Shown here: piece by piece, positions 15,865 through 24,933 of the stretch
Numbering within the stretch: position 1 is the stretch's first letter
Layout: each line of letters starts with the position of its first letter
Assembly (NCBI GenBank): GCA_903832325.1
Contig: CAILBC010000004.1
Coordinates: forward strand, 1 to 64,000
Reading direction: 5' to 3'
Source: an uncultured Sphingomonadales bacterium
GTDB lineage: Bacteria; Pseudomonadota; Alphaproteobacteria; Sphingomonadales; Sphingomonadaceae
Length of the DNA: 64,000 nt
Notes under the pieces: model-generated
What the model was told of the DNA's origin: nothing
What the model saw: the letters and a program-made list of their open reading frames with translations, nothing else
Database searches by the model: none
Translations under genes and position numbers: made by a program

Positions 15865-17327
15865 GCGCCAGCTGGAAGTCGCAGGGTCTGCATTTGCATG
15901 TATTCGTACAGGCCGTGCAGACCAAATTCCGATCCCAGACCCGATTGCTTGGCGCCGCCAAACGGGATGTCGGGCGAAATGGTCGAATGATCATTCACCC
16001 AGGCGCTGCCGCATTCCAGCAGCGCGGCGAGCCGGGTGGCTTCACCCACATCGCTCGACCAGATCGACCCGCCCAGCCCCAATTCATTGGCATTGGCCAG
16101 CCGCACGGCTTCTTCGGCATCATGAAAGCGGATGATCGGCAGGATCGGGCCGAATTGTTCCAGATCGACGATCGGCATGCCGTCGGTCACATCGACGACC
16201 ACCGACAGCGGAAAGTAAAACCCGCCCCCTTTGCCTTCGGGCAGGCCACCCGCCAGGAAACGGCCGCCGCGTGCAGTGGCATCTTCGGCCAGCCCGGTCA
16301 GAAAGGCCAGCTGTTTGCCATTCTGCACCGGGCCATATTGGCTCTGCGGATCATCGCCGGGGCCAACGATCGCCGCGCTGGCCAGCTGCGCCAGGCGTTC
16401 GGCCATGGCATCATGGATGCTGTCGTGGACATACAGCCGCTTGATCGCGGCGCAGACCTGGCCGCTGTTGCCAAACGATTTGAGGAACACCTTTTTGGCA
16501 GTCGCCTCAACATCGGCATCGGCCAGCACGATCGCCGCATCGTTGCCGCCGAGTTCCAGCGTCAGACGCTTCAGATTGGCGGCCCCGTGTTTCATGATAT
16601 CGCGCCCGGTCGGGGTCGATCCGGTGAACACGATCTTGTCCACACCAGCATGCCCGGCCAGTTGCGATCCCAGTCGGCCCGGCCCGGAAACGCTGTTCAG
16701 CACCCCGGCCGGCAGATGTTCGTTGGCGATTTCGACCATCAGCAACGTGCTGAGCGGGGTGCCCGATGATGGTTTCAATACCACGGTGTTGCCGCCCAGA
16801 ATGGCCGGAATAATATGCCAGATCGCGATCAGGATCGGAAAATTCCACGGCGTTATTGATGCGACCACCCCCAGCGGTTTGCGCCGCAGTTCGACCCGCC
16901 CGGTGGCATCGTCTTTCAGAACTTCGACTTGCGGACGCAGCTTGGCCGTAGCCCTGGTCCAGTTGATCGCGCCGCCCACTTCGCCCAAGGCGGCGGAATG
17001 CGCGGGCTTGCCCTGTTCGCGTGACAGCAAGTGGGCGACGTCGTGCTTGCGCGCTTCCAGCGCATCGGCAACGCGTTCCAGATGCGCGGCGCGCTGTTCG
17101 ATGGGCAAGGCTGCCCAGCCGCAAAACGCCGCACGCGCAGCTGCAACCGCGTCCTCGACTTGCACTTCACCAGCCAAAGGGCAGTTGGCAAACGGCCGCC
17201 CGGTCGCCGGATCGACCACCGCGAACACATCGCCGGTTACAATTTTGTGCCCGCCGATCACCATCATGACAGGTTCGATCAACGCCAGGTCGGCGGCAGG
17301 CTTGGCGGTCTGGGTGGGATCGGGCAT
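15861..17327 (-). CDS. Aldehyde dehydrogenase
   Basis: A 488-aa NAD(P)-dependent aldehyde dehydrogenase with oxyanion Asn162 (TPWNFP), Glu258 (ELGGNDA) and nucleophile Cys292 (NSGQVCAAIK). It oxidises an aldehyde to the acid. A GAGGAA site precedes the ATG at 17327, and the longer open frame upstream lacks family similarity. It is transcribed towards the ThDP / FMN oxidase genes and divergently from the MarR regulator, which probably controls it. An aryl-aldehyde from the ThDP decarboxylase or the product of the neighbouring GMC alcohol oxidase are plausible substrates. Confidence 0.92.
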   Translation of the reverse strand: MPDPTQTAKPAADLALIEPVMMVIGGHKIVTGDVFAVVDPATGRPFANCPLAGEVQVEDAVAAARAAFCGWAALPIEQRAAHLERVADALEARKHDVAHLLSREQGKPAHSAALGEVGGAINWTRATAKLRPQVEVLKDDATGRVELRRKPLGVVASITPWNFPILIAIWHIIPAILGGNTVVLKPSSGTPLSTLLMVEIANEHLPAGVLNSVSGPGRLGSQLAGHAGVDKIVFTGSTPTGRDIMKHGAANLKRLTLELGGNDAAIVLADADVEATAKKVFLKSFGNSGQVCAAIKRLYVHDSIHDAMAERLAQLASAAIVGPGDDPQSQYGPVQNGKQLAFLTGLAEDATARGGRFLAGGLPEGKGGGFYFPLSVVVDVTDGMPIVDLEQFGPILPIIRFHDAEEAVRLANANELGLGGSIWSSDVGEATRLAALLECGSAWVNDHSTISPDIPFGGAKQSGLGSEFGLHGLYEYMQMQTLRLPAGA

Positions 17328-17378
17328 AGTCAATTCCTCGGTGCAGAATGAAGACCTGAAGTCAGAAAGTATGAAGCC

Positions 17379-17870
17379 ATGACCAGACGCCTGCGCGGCA
17401 TCGACCAGGCCTTGCCGATTGCGCTGCTGCGGGCCCGTGAGGCCACCATGCGCAAATTCAAACCGCATGTGGATTCGCTGGGGCTGACGCTGCCGCAATG
17501 GCGTGTGATCAGGGCGCTGGCCGAAAACGACACGCTGCCCGCAACCCAGTTGGCCGACCGCTGCGCAGTGCTGCCATCATCGATGACGCGCATTCTCAAT
17601 TCGCTCATCGAACGCAAGCTGGTCGAGGCCGCGCACGACGAAGACGGTCGCAGGCGTTCGGTCAGGCTGACGGCGGGCGGCACCGCTATCTACTCCGCCA
17701 TGGCCGACAAATCGGAAGCAATCTATCATGCCATCGAACAGCGTTTTTCGACCAGCAAGATGAATGCCTTGCTGGAATTGCTCGACCAGTTGAAAACGGC
17801 CGCCGACGGGCTTGAGGATGCAAACCTGCCGCCGGTAACCCTGCCCGCCGGGGCGGCCTCGCAGCCATAG
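17379..17870 (+). CDS. MarR-family regulator, HpaR-like
   Basis: A 163-aa MarR winged-helix regulator. The N-terminus (LPIALLRAREATMRKFKPHV) and the LTLPQWRVIRAL segment match the HpaR branch, which represses homoprotocatechuate and other aromatic-acid operons. The recognition helix lies in CAVLPSSMTRILNSLIERKL and the wing in DEDGRRRSVRLT. It is divergent from the aldehyde dehydrogenase with 51 bp between the starts, and convergent with the GMC oxidoreductase. An aromatic-acid effector is inferred from the family. Confidence 0.9.
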   Translation: MTRRLRGIDQALPIALLRAREATMRKFKPHVDSLGLTLPQWRVIRALAENDTLPATQLADRCAVLPSSMTRILNSLIERKLVEAAHDEDGRRRSVRLTAGGTAIYSAMADKSEAIYHAIEQRFSTSKMNALLELLDQLKTAADGLEDANLPPVTLPAGAASQP

Positions 17871-17887
17871 CCGGCTTCATCTGCGGG

Positions 17888-19495
17888 TTATCGTGCCGCA
17901 TCGGCCTTAATCATGTCTGCGGCCTTTTCGGCGATGGCGATGGTCGGGAAATTGGTATGGCCCGAAATGATCGACGGCATGATCGAGGCATCGACCACCC
18001 GCAGCCCTTGCAGGCCATGAACCCGCAGATCGGGCCCGACCACCGCCGGCACGCCGCCATTGGCAGGTCCCATCCGGCACGAGCCGACCACGTGGTGGAT
18101 CGTCAGCCCGGTGTCGCGCACGTATTGCAGCAAATCGGCATCGCTCTGCTTGTTGCTGGCGGGCCACAATTCAGCGCCCCGACAGCTATCAAAAGCCGGG
18201 CTGGTCAACAGCCGCCGGATCAACTTCAGCCCGGCGATGGCGACCCTCTGATCGGCTTCATCGTGCAAATAATTGGGCGCAATCGCGGGATGGTCGCGTA
18301 CGTCGGCGGAACAGATGTGGACATGGCCCCGGCTGCGCGGGCGCAGCGGCACGCACGACATGAACACGCCCGGGGTCTTGTCGAGTTTCTTAAAATCGAT
18401 GGCTTTTGTGGCGGTAAACGGTGAAAGCGTGATTTCGAGATCGGGCCGATCGACATCGGGGGATGACCGCGTAAAGATGATCATGTGGGCGATGGCATTG
18501 CCCAGTAGCCCTTCGCCGGTCAGTCCGTACTTGATCGCTTGCCCGACCAGTGGCCAGCCGCTTGATCGTTCGTTCATCGAAATCGGTTTGGTCAGTTCCC
18601 AGGCGCCGCGCGCCAGCAGATGATCGTGCAGGTTTTCGCCCACCCCGGGCAGATCGTGCACCACGTCGATGCCCAGATTGCGCAGGCGTTGGCCCTGCCC
18701 CACGCCCGACAGTTCCAGCAATTGCGGTGTACCGATCGCGCCGGCCGAGACAATCACTTCAGCGCTGGCCGCCGCTTGGTGCAATTGATTGCCGACCGCA
18801 TATTCGACGCCTGTCGCACGGCGTCCTTCAAATACAATGCGGCTGACCTGCGCGTTGCAGACCACTGTCAGGTTTGGCCGGTGGCGCGCGGGTTTGAGGT
18901 AGCCGCGCGCGGTGCTCACGCGGCGGCCGTTTCTGACCGCGCGCTGGACCAGCCCGATCCCGTCGGCATTGCGGCTGTTGGGGTCGGCATTATAGGGAAT
19001 GCCGCATTCGCCCGCCGCCGCGATCATCAGCCGGGTCAATTCATCCAGGCCCTGGCTGCGCTTGACCGTCATCGGGCCGCCGTGGCCGCGCGCCGGATCA
19101 TCGAACCCGATCGCGTCTTCCAGTTTTCGGAAATAGGGCAACAGGCTGTCAAAATCCCAGCCGGGATTGCCCAATTGCGCCCATGCGTCATAATCTTCGG
19201 GCTGTCCGCGCGTTACCACGTGGCCGTTGATCGAACTGGAACCGCCCAGCACTTTGCCGCGCGGCAGGGCCATCGGCCGGTTCGACGTCGCACCATCGGG
19301 CTGCGTCGCGTAAAGCCAGTTGACCGCAGGGTTGCGGATCGTCTTGGCCACGCCGATCGGGACATGAATCCACGGATTGGTATCCTTCGGCCCCGCTTCG
19401 AGCAGCATCACGGAATGGGCCGGGTTTTCCGACAGCCGCGCCGCCACCACGGCCCCGGCCGAGCCCCCCCCGACAATGATGTAGGTGTATGCCAT
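17888..19495 (-). CDS. GMC-family FAD alcohol oxidase/dehydrogenase
   Basis: A 535-aa glucose-methanol-choline oxidoreductase with the N-terminal FAD motif IIVGGGSAGAVVAARLSE, the signature PRGKVLGGSSSINGHVVTRG, and the active-site His pair region IHHVVGSCRMG (His467/468) followed by SGHTNFPT near the end. It oxidises primary or secondary alcohols to aldehydes. The ATG at 19495 gives the standard MAYTYIIVGGG start. It is a clear paralogue of the GMC gene at 60177-61799. In Sphingobium SYK-6 GMC enzymes oxidise lignin-derived side-chain alcohols; a similar role is possible here. Two matching dyads sit in its divergent promoter region. Confidence 0.93.
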   Translation of the reverse strand: MAYTYIIVGGGSAGAVVAARLSENPAHSVMLLEAGPKDTNPWIHVPIGVAKTIRNPAVNWLYATQPDGATSNRPMALPRGKVLGGSSSINGHVVTRGQPEDYDAWAQLGNPGWDFDSLLPYFRKLEDAIGFDDPARGHGGPMTVKRSQGLDELTRLMIAAAGECGIPYNADPNSRNADGIGLVQRAVRNGRRVSTARGYLKPARHRPNLTVVCNAQVSRIVFEGRRATGVEYAVGNQLHQAAASAEVIVSAGAIGTPQLLELSGVGQGQRLRNLGIDVVHDLPGVGENLHDHLLARGAWELTKPISMNERSSGWPLVGQAIKYGLTGEGLLGNAIAHMIIFTRSSPDVDRPDLEITLSPFTATKAIDFKKLDKTPGVFMSCVPLRPRSRGHVHICSADVRDHPAIAPNYLHDEADQRVAIAGLKLIRRLLTSPAFDSCRGAELWPASNKQSDADLLQYVRDTGLTIHHVVGSCRMGPANGGVPAVVGPDLRVHGLQGLRVVDASIMPSIISGHTNFPTIAIAEKAADMIKADAAR

Positions 19496-19586
19496 CGAAA
19501 CCTGATTTCCCCCACGAACCAATGCCGGCGTCAGGCGTGGTTCTGCTTTATCATTGCACTGGATATGGCACCGGGAACATGCCGTC

Positions 19587-19607
19587 AATTCTCGTTTTCA
19601 GAGAATT
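19587..19607. promoter_or_regulatory. Dyad AATTCTC-N7-GAGAATT (copy 1)
   Basis: A perfect 7-bp inverted repeat with a 7-base spacer, 92 bp upstream of the GMC oxidoreductase start. The same half-sites and spacer recur at 19782-19800, so it is probably an operator for a dimeric regulator not encoded next to it. Confidence 0.55.
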
Positions 19608-19781
19608 TTTTGCCGCCATTCATTTTCGTCATCGCTGGTACGATGGCCACGCCGTTGCGCCGTTACCCGCCAGGTATCGCCACCAAACATCTCCAGTAAG
19701 CTCATGGCTTCGCGTGCTGCCGAACGGAGCCTGGCGACAGGCCCCGGCACATCACGCCAACGACCGCAAATTGATCGACTT

Positions 19782-19800
19782 ATTCTCTATAAATGAGAAT
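19782..19800. promoter_or_regulatory. Dyad ATTCTC-N7-GAGAAT (copy 2)
   Basis: A perfect 6-bp inverted repeat with the same 7-base spacer as copy 1, 88 bp upstream of the BVMO start. Its spacer is TATAAAT, which could itself be a -10 element, so binding would block RNA polymerase. Confidence 0.55.
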
Positions 19801-19888
19801 TGACGCACAAAGTCGACGCGGTTAGCATGCGCGCCAGAGTCGACAATGGCCCGCGCGGTCGAAGCGCATTGCTGGGGTGAGGTTTTTA

Positions 19889-21706
19889 ATGACGGATTCA
19901 GCAGAAACGAACCTGAAGACACTTGGGTTCGACCCGGTTGCGCTTCGCAAAAAGTACCTTGATGAGCGCGAAAAGCGCGTCGCCAAGGAAGGCAGCACCA
20001 GAGCCTATGTCAAGCTTCAGGGCAAATTCGGCAAGCTTTACGAAGATCCCTATGCCGACCCCCATTTTACGCGCGATCCGGTCAGGCAAGAGATGGACGT
20101 CGTCATCATCGGCGGCGGCTATGGCGGACTGCTGAGCGCGGCGGAATTGCGCCGGGTCGGCGTCGAAAATATCTGCATTATCGAACGCGGTAGCGATATC
20201 GGCGGCACCTGGTATTGGAACCGCTATCCGGGCGCAGCCTGCGATGTGGAATCCTATATCTATCTGCCGCTGCTCGAAGAAATCGGCGGCATGCCAAGCA
20301 AGAAATACGCCACCGCTGCCGAAATATGGGAACATACCAAGAAGATCGCGCGCAAATTCGATCTCTATCGCGACTCGCTGTTGCAAACGGTGGCCACCGA
20401 TGTGTCGTGGAATGACGAGACTGAAAAGTGGACGATCCAGACCAATCGTGGCGATGAAGTGGTCGCGCGCTACCTGGTCACTTCGACTGGCCCGATGACC
20501 GAACCAAAGCTGCCCGGCATCCCCGGCATCGAAACGTTCAAGGGCCACACCTTTCACACCAGCCGCTGGGACTATGACTATACCGGCGGCGACAGCAGCG
20601 GCAATCTGCACAAGCTGGCCGACAAGAAAGTCGCGATCATCGGCACCGGCGCCACCGCCATCCAGGTGGTTCCGCACCTCGCCCGCGATGCAGAGCATCT
20701 TTACGTCGTGCAGCGCACGCCTTCATCGATCCACTATCGCGGCGACCGGCCGACCGACCCCGAATGGTTCGAAAACCTCGAACCCGGTTGGCAGCAGGAA
20801 CGCATGGTCAATTTCACCACCGCGTTTCACGGTGGCAAAGTCGACGTTGACATGGTCAACGACGAATGGACGCAGTCGTTTTTTGACGCCAGCGATGTCG
20901 ATGCCAGCGGCGAATTTACTGCCGCCCAGCTCGCCAATTTCCGCAAAATGGAATTTGCCCGCGCCAGAGTCGATGAAATCGTCAAAGATCACGACGTCGC
21001 CGAGCGGCTTAAACCGTGGTACAACTTCTTCTGCAAGCGCCCGTGTTTCCACGATGACTATCTGCCGACGTTCAACCGCGACAATGTCACGCTGGTCGAT
21101 ACCAACGGCAAAGGTATGGAACGCGTCGATGAAACCGGTTTCTGGGTCGGCGACACCCACTACGAAGTCGATTGCATAGTCTTTTCAACCGGATTTGAAG
21201 TCGGCACCAGCCACAAGTCGCGCGCCGGTTTTGCGCTGCGTGGCCGGGGCGGCAAGACGCTTGATGAGCATTGGAGCGACGGTTTCCGTTCCATGCATGG
21301 CATCCACATCCATGGATTCCCCAACTATTTCTATATCGGCGGGTTGGAGCAGGCCGGCCGAACGGCAAACTTTGCCCACATGCTGACCAACCACGCCAAG
21401 CACCTTGGCGCGATCATCAAGGCATGCAGCGCCAATTGCACCCAGACGATCGAAGTGACCGCTGAGGGCGAAGAAGCCTGGGTGCAGCACATCATCCACA
21501 TTGCCACCGAAAATAGCCTCGGCTCGCAAAACACCAAGTTTCAGGACGAGTGCACGCCGGGCTATTACAACAACGAAGGCCAGCCACGCCGCATTGCCGT
21601 GCAGAACGGCGCCTATGGCCTGGGGCCGATCGCCTATGTCGCAGAGCTGAAAGCCTGGCGGGAAACCGGCAAGTTTGAAGGGCTTTCGATCACGCCGGCA
21701 CCCTGA
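19889..21706 (+). CDS. Baeyer-Villiger monooxygenase 1
   Basis: A 605-aa type I BVMO. The first FAD motif is VVIIGGGYGG (71-80), followed by GGTWYWNRYPGAACD; the BVMO fingerprint FKGHTFHTSRWD (217-228) fits FxGxxxHxxxW[P/D]; and the NADPH motif IIGTGATA begins at about 250. These enzymes insert oxygen next to a ketone, giving an ester or lactone. About 65 residues precede the FAD motif, as in the cyclopentadecanone/steroid-type branch. GGGGTGAGG six bases before the ATG at 19889 favours that start over GTG 19877. It leads an operon with a hydrolase, a second BVMO and an SDR. It is closely similar to BVMO 3 (29498-31306). Confidence 0.94.
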   Translation: MTDSAETNLKTLGFDPVALRKKYLDEREKRVAKEGSTRAYVKLQGKFGKLYEDPYADPHFTRDPVRQEMDVVIIGGGYGGLLSAAELRRVGVENICIIERGSDIGGTWYWNRYPGAACDVESYIYLPLLEEIGGMPSKKYATAAEIWEHTKKIARKFDLYRDSLLQTVATDVSWNDETEKWTIQTNRGDEVVARYLVTSTGPMTEPKLPGIPGIETFKGHTFHTSRWDYDYTGGDSSGNLHKLADKKVAIIGTGATAIQVVPHLARDAEHLYVVQRTPSSIHYRGDRPTDPEWFENLEPGWQQERMVNFTTAFHGGKVDVDMVNDEWTQSFFDASDVDASGEFTAAQLANFRKMEFARARVDEIVKDHDVAERLKPWYNFFCKRPCFHDDYLPTFNRDNVTLVDTNGKGMERVDETGFWVGDTHYEVDCIVFSTGFEVGTSHKSRAGFALRGRGGKTLDEHWSDGFRSMHGIHIHGFPNYFYIGGLEQAGRTANFAHMLTNHAKHLGAIIKACSANCTQTIEVTAEGEEAWVQHIIHIATENSLGSQNTKFQDECTPGYYNNEGQPRRIAVQNGAYGLGPIAYVAELKAWRETGKFEGLSITPAP

Positions 21707-21869
21707 CCGGGCAGGCCCGCTTGCTCCGCCAGCGCTGACAAACGGTCCAGGCTTCTGGTCAGTGCGTCAGCGCCGCGATCAGCCCGGCGCGTGCCGGTAC
21801 GCGCCAGACATTCGGTGATCTGGGCCGGGACCATTTACGCCGGGACGACAAGACGAAGGTACGACAGAC

Positions 21870-22706
21870 ATGAAAAGTGAAGCGGTAGACAAGACCATCG
21901 TGGTCGACGGGGTGAATATCTCCTATCGCACCAGCGGCCCGGTCAATGATCGTCTGCCACTGGTGCTGGTGCACGGCACGGCCGGCAATATCGACAGCCA
22001 TTTCGGCTTTTTGTTTCCGATGATGGCGTTTCGCCAGCGCGTGATCGGCATCAATCTGGCCGATCCGGGGACCGAGACGATCGCAATCGAACAATTCGTG
22101 GCGCAAGTCAGCGCGGTGATCAACGCCGAAGTGCCTGACGGCGCGGTCACGCTGCTCGGCTATTCGATGGGCGCGCCGATCGCCGCCAAGACCGCACATA
22201 CACTGGGCACCAAAGTCGCCAACCTGATCCTGGTGGCCGGTTACATGAAGACCGACACGCATCAGAAACTGCGCGGTCACATCTGGCTGAGCCTGTACAA
22301 GGAAGGCAATCCGCTGCTGAAAAACTTTATGTCTTTCAACGCGTTTTCACCGTTCCACATGCGGTCACGCAGTCTGGAAGACATGCTGGCGGGCACGGCA
22401 AAGATGAACGTGACGCCGTTTCTGGCCAAGCAGGCCGAACTCAACACGCGCATCGATGTCCTGGCCGAATGCGAAGAATTGCAGGCCAGAACGCTGGTGG
22501 TGGGGCTGTCCGACGATTTCTCGTGCCCGAAACACCATTCAAAGGCGATGTTCGGCACGATCATACACGCCAGCTACACCGAAATTGCCACCGGACACGC
22601 CGTTGTCCACGAACGGCCGGCCGAACTGTTCTATCACGTCAATCGCTTCTGCAACGATCCGGAATGCTATCCGGTCGGCAAAGTTGTCCCCGCTCCAAAG
22701 CCTTGA
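21870..22706 (+). CDS. Alpha/beta-hydrolase (probable esterase/lactonase)
   Basis: A 278-aa alpha/beta-hydrolase with oxyanion segment LVLVHGTAGN, nucleophile elbow GYSMGA (Ser), an acidic residue in VGLSDDFSC and the late histidine in ATGHAVVHERP. Placed between two Baeyer-Villiger monooxygenases, the natural role would be to hydrolyse the ester or lactone they form (inference from context; the fold alone does not fix the substrate). The 163 bp before it hold no gene. The ribosome site is weak. Confidence 0.88.
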   Translation: MKSEAVDKTIVVDGVNISYRTSGPVNDRLPLVLVHGTAGNIDSHFGFLFPMMAFRQRVIGINLADPGTETIAIEQFVAQVSAVINAEVPDGAVTLLGYSMGAPIAAKTAHTLGTKVANLILVAGYMKTDTHQKLRGHIWLSLYKEGNPLLKNFMSFNAFSPFHMRSRSLEDMLAGTAKMNVTPFLAKQAELNTRIDVLAECEELQARTLVVGLSDDFSCPKHHSKAMFGTIIHASYTEIATGHAVVHERPAELFYHVNRFCNDPECYPVGKVVPAPKP

Positions 22707-22719
22707 GTGAGACAAGACC

Positions 22720-24180
22720 ATGATTATCGACAAAAAGATTGTTATCATCGGCGCGGGTTTCACAGGCCTTGGCACCGCCATCAAACTGCTCAAGGCTGGC
22801 CAGGACGACTTTGTCATTCTTGAACGCCGCCCGGATGTGGGGGGCGTCTGGCTGGACAACAATTACCCAGGCATTGCCTGCGATGTGCCATCGCATTTCT
22901 ACTCGTTCAGTTTTCGCCTGAAGCCCGACTGGAGCAAGATCCAGTCGCCCGGCGGCGAAATCCAGGAATACTTGCGCGAATGTGCCGAAGAAGAAGGCGT
23001 GATGCCCTTCATCCGCTTCAACACCGACATGGTGGAAAGCCGGTGGGACGCCACCGCCAAATATTGGGTGATCAAAACCAGCCATGACACCTACCGCTGC
23101 AAATTCCTGCTGACCGGCGCGGGCCATCTGGCCGATGAATTCATGCCCGACATCGCGGGTCTCGACACGTTCCCGGGCGATGTCTTTCATTCGGCGCGGT
23201 GGGATCATTCGATCGATCTGAACGGCAAGCGCATCGGCGTGGTCGGTTCGGGCGCTTCGGCGATCCAGATCGTGCCGGAAATGCAGAAGATCGCTTCGGA
23301 ACTCGTCGTGTTCCAGCGCTCTGCCCCTTACATGAACATCCGCAACGACCACGCCTATACCGACGCGGAAAAGCGCACGTTCGAACGCAATCCCGAAGTG
23401 CTGGAACATCTGCGCGCGTGGATCTTCTGGTTTGGCGAAGAGCAATATGCGCAGCGGCGGATGGTGCCCAAATACATCGAAGACGCCAAAAATGTTGCGA
23501 TGGCGCACATGGAAAACCAGGTGGCGGACCCTGAACTGCGCAAGAAACTGACGCCAACCTATCAGATCGGTTGCAAGCGCCGGCTGAGTTCGAGCAGCTA
23601 TTATCCGGCGGTGGCTTCACCCAATGTCACGGTCGAAGCCACGGCACTGGCCCGGATCGAGGGCAGCAAGGTCTATGGCACCAGCGGCAACAGCTACGAA
23701 GTTGATGCACTGGTATTTGCGACCGGGTTCGAAGCAGTGCGCATGCCCTTCACCAAGCGCGTCTTCAATGCTGAGGGCGTGAGCCTGGACGAACATTGGG
23801 ACACCGGCATGCAGGCGCTGGATGCCATCGCCGTTGCCGGCTATCCCAACCTTTTCGTCATTTACGGGCCCAACACCGGGCTGGGCAGCAATTCGGCGGT
23901 TTACGTCATCGAGGCGCAAGTTGATTATGTGATCAGCGCGCTCGAATACCTCGAACAAAACCAGCTATCGGTGTTTGACGCCAAGCCCGCTGCCGAAGAA
24001 CAGTTTATGGATCATATCCACGACGTGGCCGAAGGCACGGTGTGGCTGGATGGTGGATGCCGGTCCTGGTACGTCGATGAGCGGTCAGGTCGTCTGACAG
24101 TGATCTGGCCCGATTTCCCGCATATTTTCCGCGAGGAACTTTCGAAGTTCCGGCCGTCGGTTTACGAACTTTCAGCGTGA
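22720..24180 (+). CDS. Baeyer-Villiger monooxygenase 2
   Basis: A 486-aa flavoprotein monooxygenase with FAD motif VIIGAGFTGLG (8-18), GGVWLDNNYPGIACDVPSH, fingerprint FPGDVFHSARWD (151-162) and NADPH loop VVGSGASA (174-181). It lacks the N-terminal extension of BVMO 1 and 3 and belongs to the shorter branch (4-hydroxyacetophenone- or phenylacetone-monooxygenase-like relatives). The ATG at 22720 follows the hydrolase stop by 13 bp. Two different BVMOs in one operon suggest two successive ring or side-chain ketone oxidations, or one acting on each of two substrates. Confidence 0.93.
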   Translation: MIIDKKIVIIGAGFTGLGTAIKLLKAGQDDFVILERRPDVGGVWLDNNYPGIACDVPSHFYSFSFRLKPDWSKIQSPGGEIQEYLRECAEEEGVMPFIRFNTDMVESRWDATAKYWVIKTSHDTYRCKFLLTGAGHLADEFMPDIAGLDTFPGDVFHSARWDHSIDLNGKRIGVVGSGASAIQIVPEMQKIASELVVFQRSAPYMNIRNDHAYTDAEKRTFERNPEVLEHLRAWIFWFGEEQYAQRRMVPKYIEDAKNVAMAHMENQVADPELRKKLTPTYQIGCKRRLSSSSYYPAVASPNVTVEATALARIEGSKVYGTSGNSYEVDALVFATGFEAVRMPFTKRVFNAEGVSLDEHWDTGMQALDAIAVAGYPNLFVIYGPNTGLGSNSAVYVIEAQVDYVISALEYLEQNQLSVFDAKPAAEEQFMDHIHDVAEGTVWLDGGCRSWYVDERSGRLTVIWPDFPHIFREELSKFRPSVYELSA

Positions 24181-24191
24181 GTAAGCAGACC

Positions 24192-24932
24192 ATGTCCAAG
24201 GACAGATTTGCCGGTCAGGTCGTGGTCATCACTGGCGGTTCGAAAGGAATCGGCCTGGGCGTGGCGCAACGCATGGTAGCCGAAGGCGCGCAAGTCGTGA
24301 TCTGGTCGCGCAGCGATGCCGAAGGCGCAGCCGCACAACTGGGCAACGGCGCACTGGGCATCGCCACCGATGTCGTTTCAGAAAAATCGGTGGCTGCGGC
24401 GCTGGGGGCCACGATCGCCGCGTTCGGCAAGGTTGACGTGCTGGTGACGTCGGCGGGCATCAATGCTCCGCTCAACCTGGTGCAGGACGTCGGTTTTGCC
24501 GAATGGCAGCATGTGGTCAACACCAACCTCAACGGCACTTTCCTGTGCTGCCGCGCGGTCCTGCCGGGTATGATCGAACGCAATTACGGGCGAATCATTA
24601 CCGTTGCCTCGCTGGCTGGCAAGGAACCCAAGCCCAAATTGTCAGCCTATTCGGCCTCAAAAGCAGCGGTCATCGCCTTTACCAAGGCGCTGGGGCAGGA
24701 ACTGGCAACGACCGATATCCGTGCCAATGTTTTCGCCCCCGGTGCGATCGAAACACCGATGACGCGCAATCTGCCGCCGCCGGTTTACGAAATGCTGTCC
24801 AATATGGCGCCACAAAAGCGTCTGGGCACCGTGGAGGAATGCGCCGCAATGATCGGATTTATGGCCAGTCGCGAATGCTCGTTCTGTTCGGGCGCGGTGT
24901 TCGATCTGACCGGGGGTCTCGCGGCCTATTGA
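24192..24932 (+). CDS. Short-chain dehydrogenase/reductase
   Basis: A 246-aa classical SDR: GGSKGIGLG cofactor loop, TSAGINAP in place of the usual NNAG, VASLAGKEPKPKLSAYSASK with the catalytic Ser/Tyr/Lys, and the C-terminal FDLTGGLAAY. It most likely oxidises an alcohol to the ketone attacked by the BVMOs. The ATG at 24192 is preferred; GTG 24177 overlaps the BVMO stop. It is the last gene of the operon and ends 1 bp before the end of the convergent operon. Confidence 0.9.
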   Translation: MSKDRFAGQVVVITGGSKGIGLGVAQRMVAEGAQVVIWSRSDAEGAAAQLGNGALGIATDVVSEKSVAAALGATIAAFGKVDVLVTSAGINAPLNLVQDVGFAEWQHVVNTNLNGTFLCCRAVLPGMIERNYGRIITVASLAGKEPKPKLSAYSASKAAVIAFTKALGQELATTDIRANVFAPGAIETPMTRNLPPPVYEMLSNMAPQKRLGTVEECAAMIGFMASRECSFCSGAVFDLTGGLAAY

Positions 24933-24933
24933 A

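Larger units (their letters stand above)
19496..19888. other. Divergent promoter region between GMC oxidoreductase and BVMO operon
   Basis: This 393-bp gap has no credible gene. It is more A+T-rich than its flanks and carries two copies of one inverted repeat, one about 92 bp upstream of each divergent start, so it is probably a shared regulatory region. Confidence 0.55.

Noticed and set aside
18620..19699. A 359-codon forward frame opposite the GMC oxidoreductase
   Set aside because: It has no recognisable motif and is antisense to a GMC gene with all family signatures.
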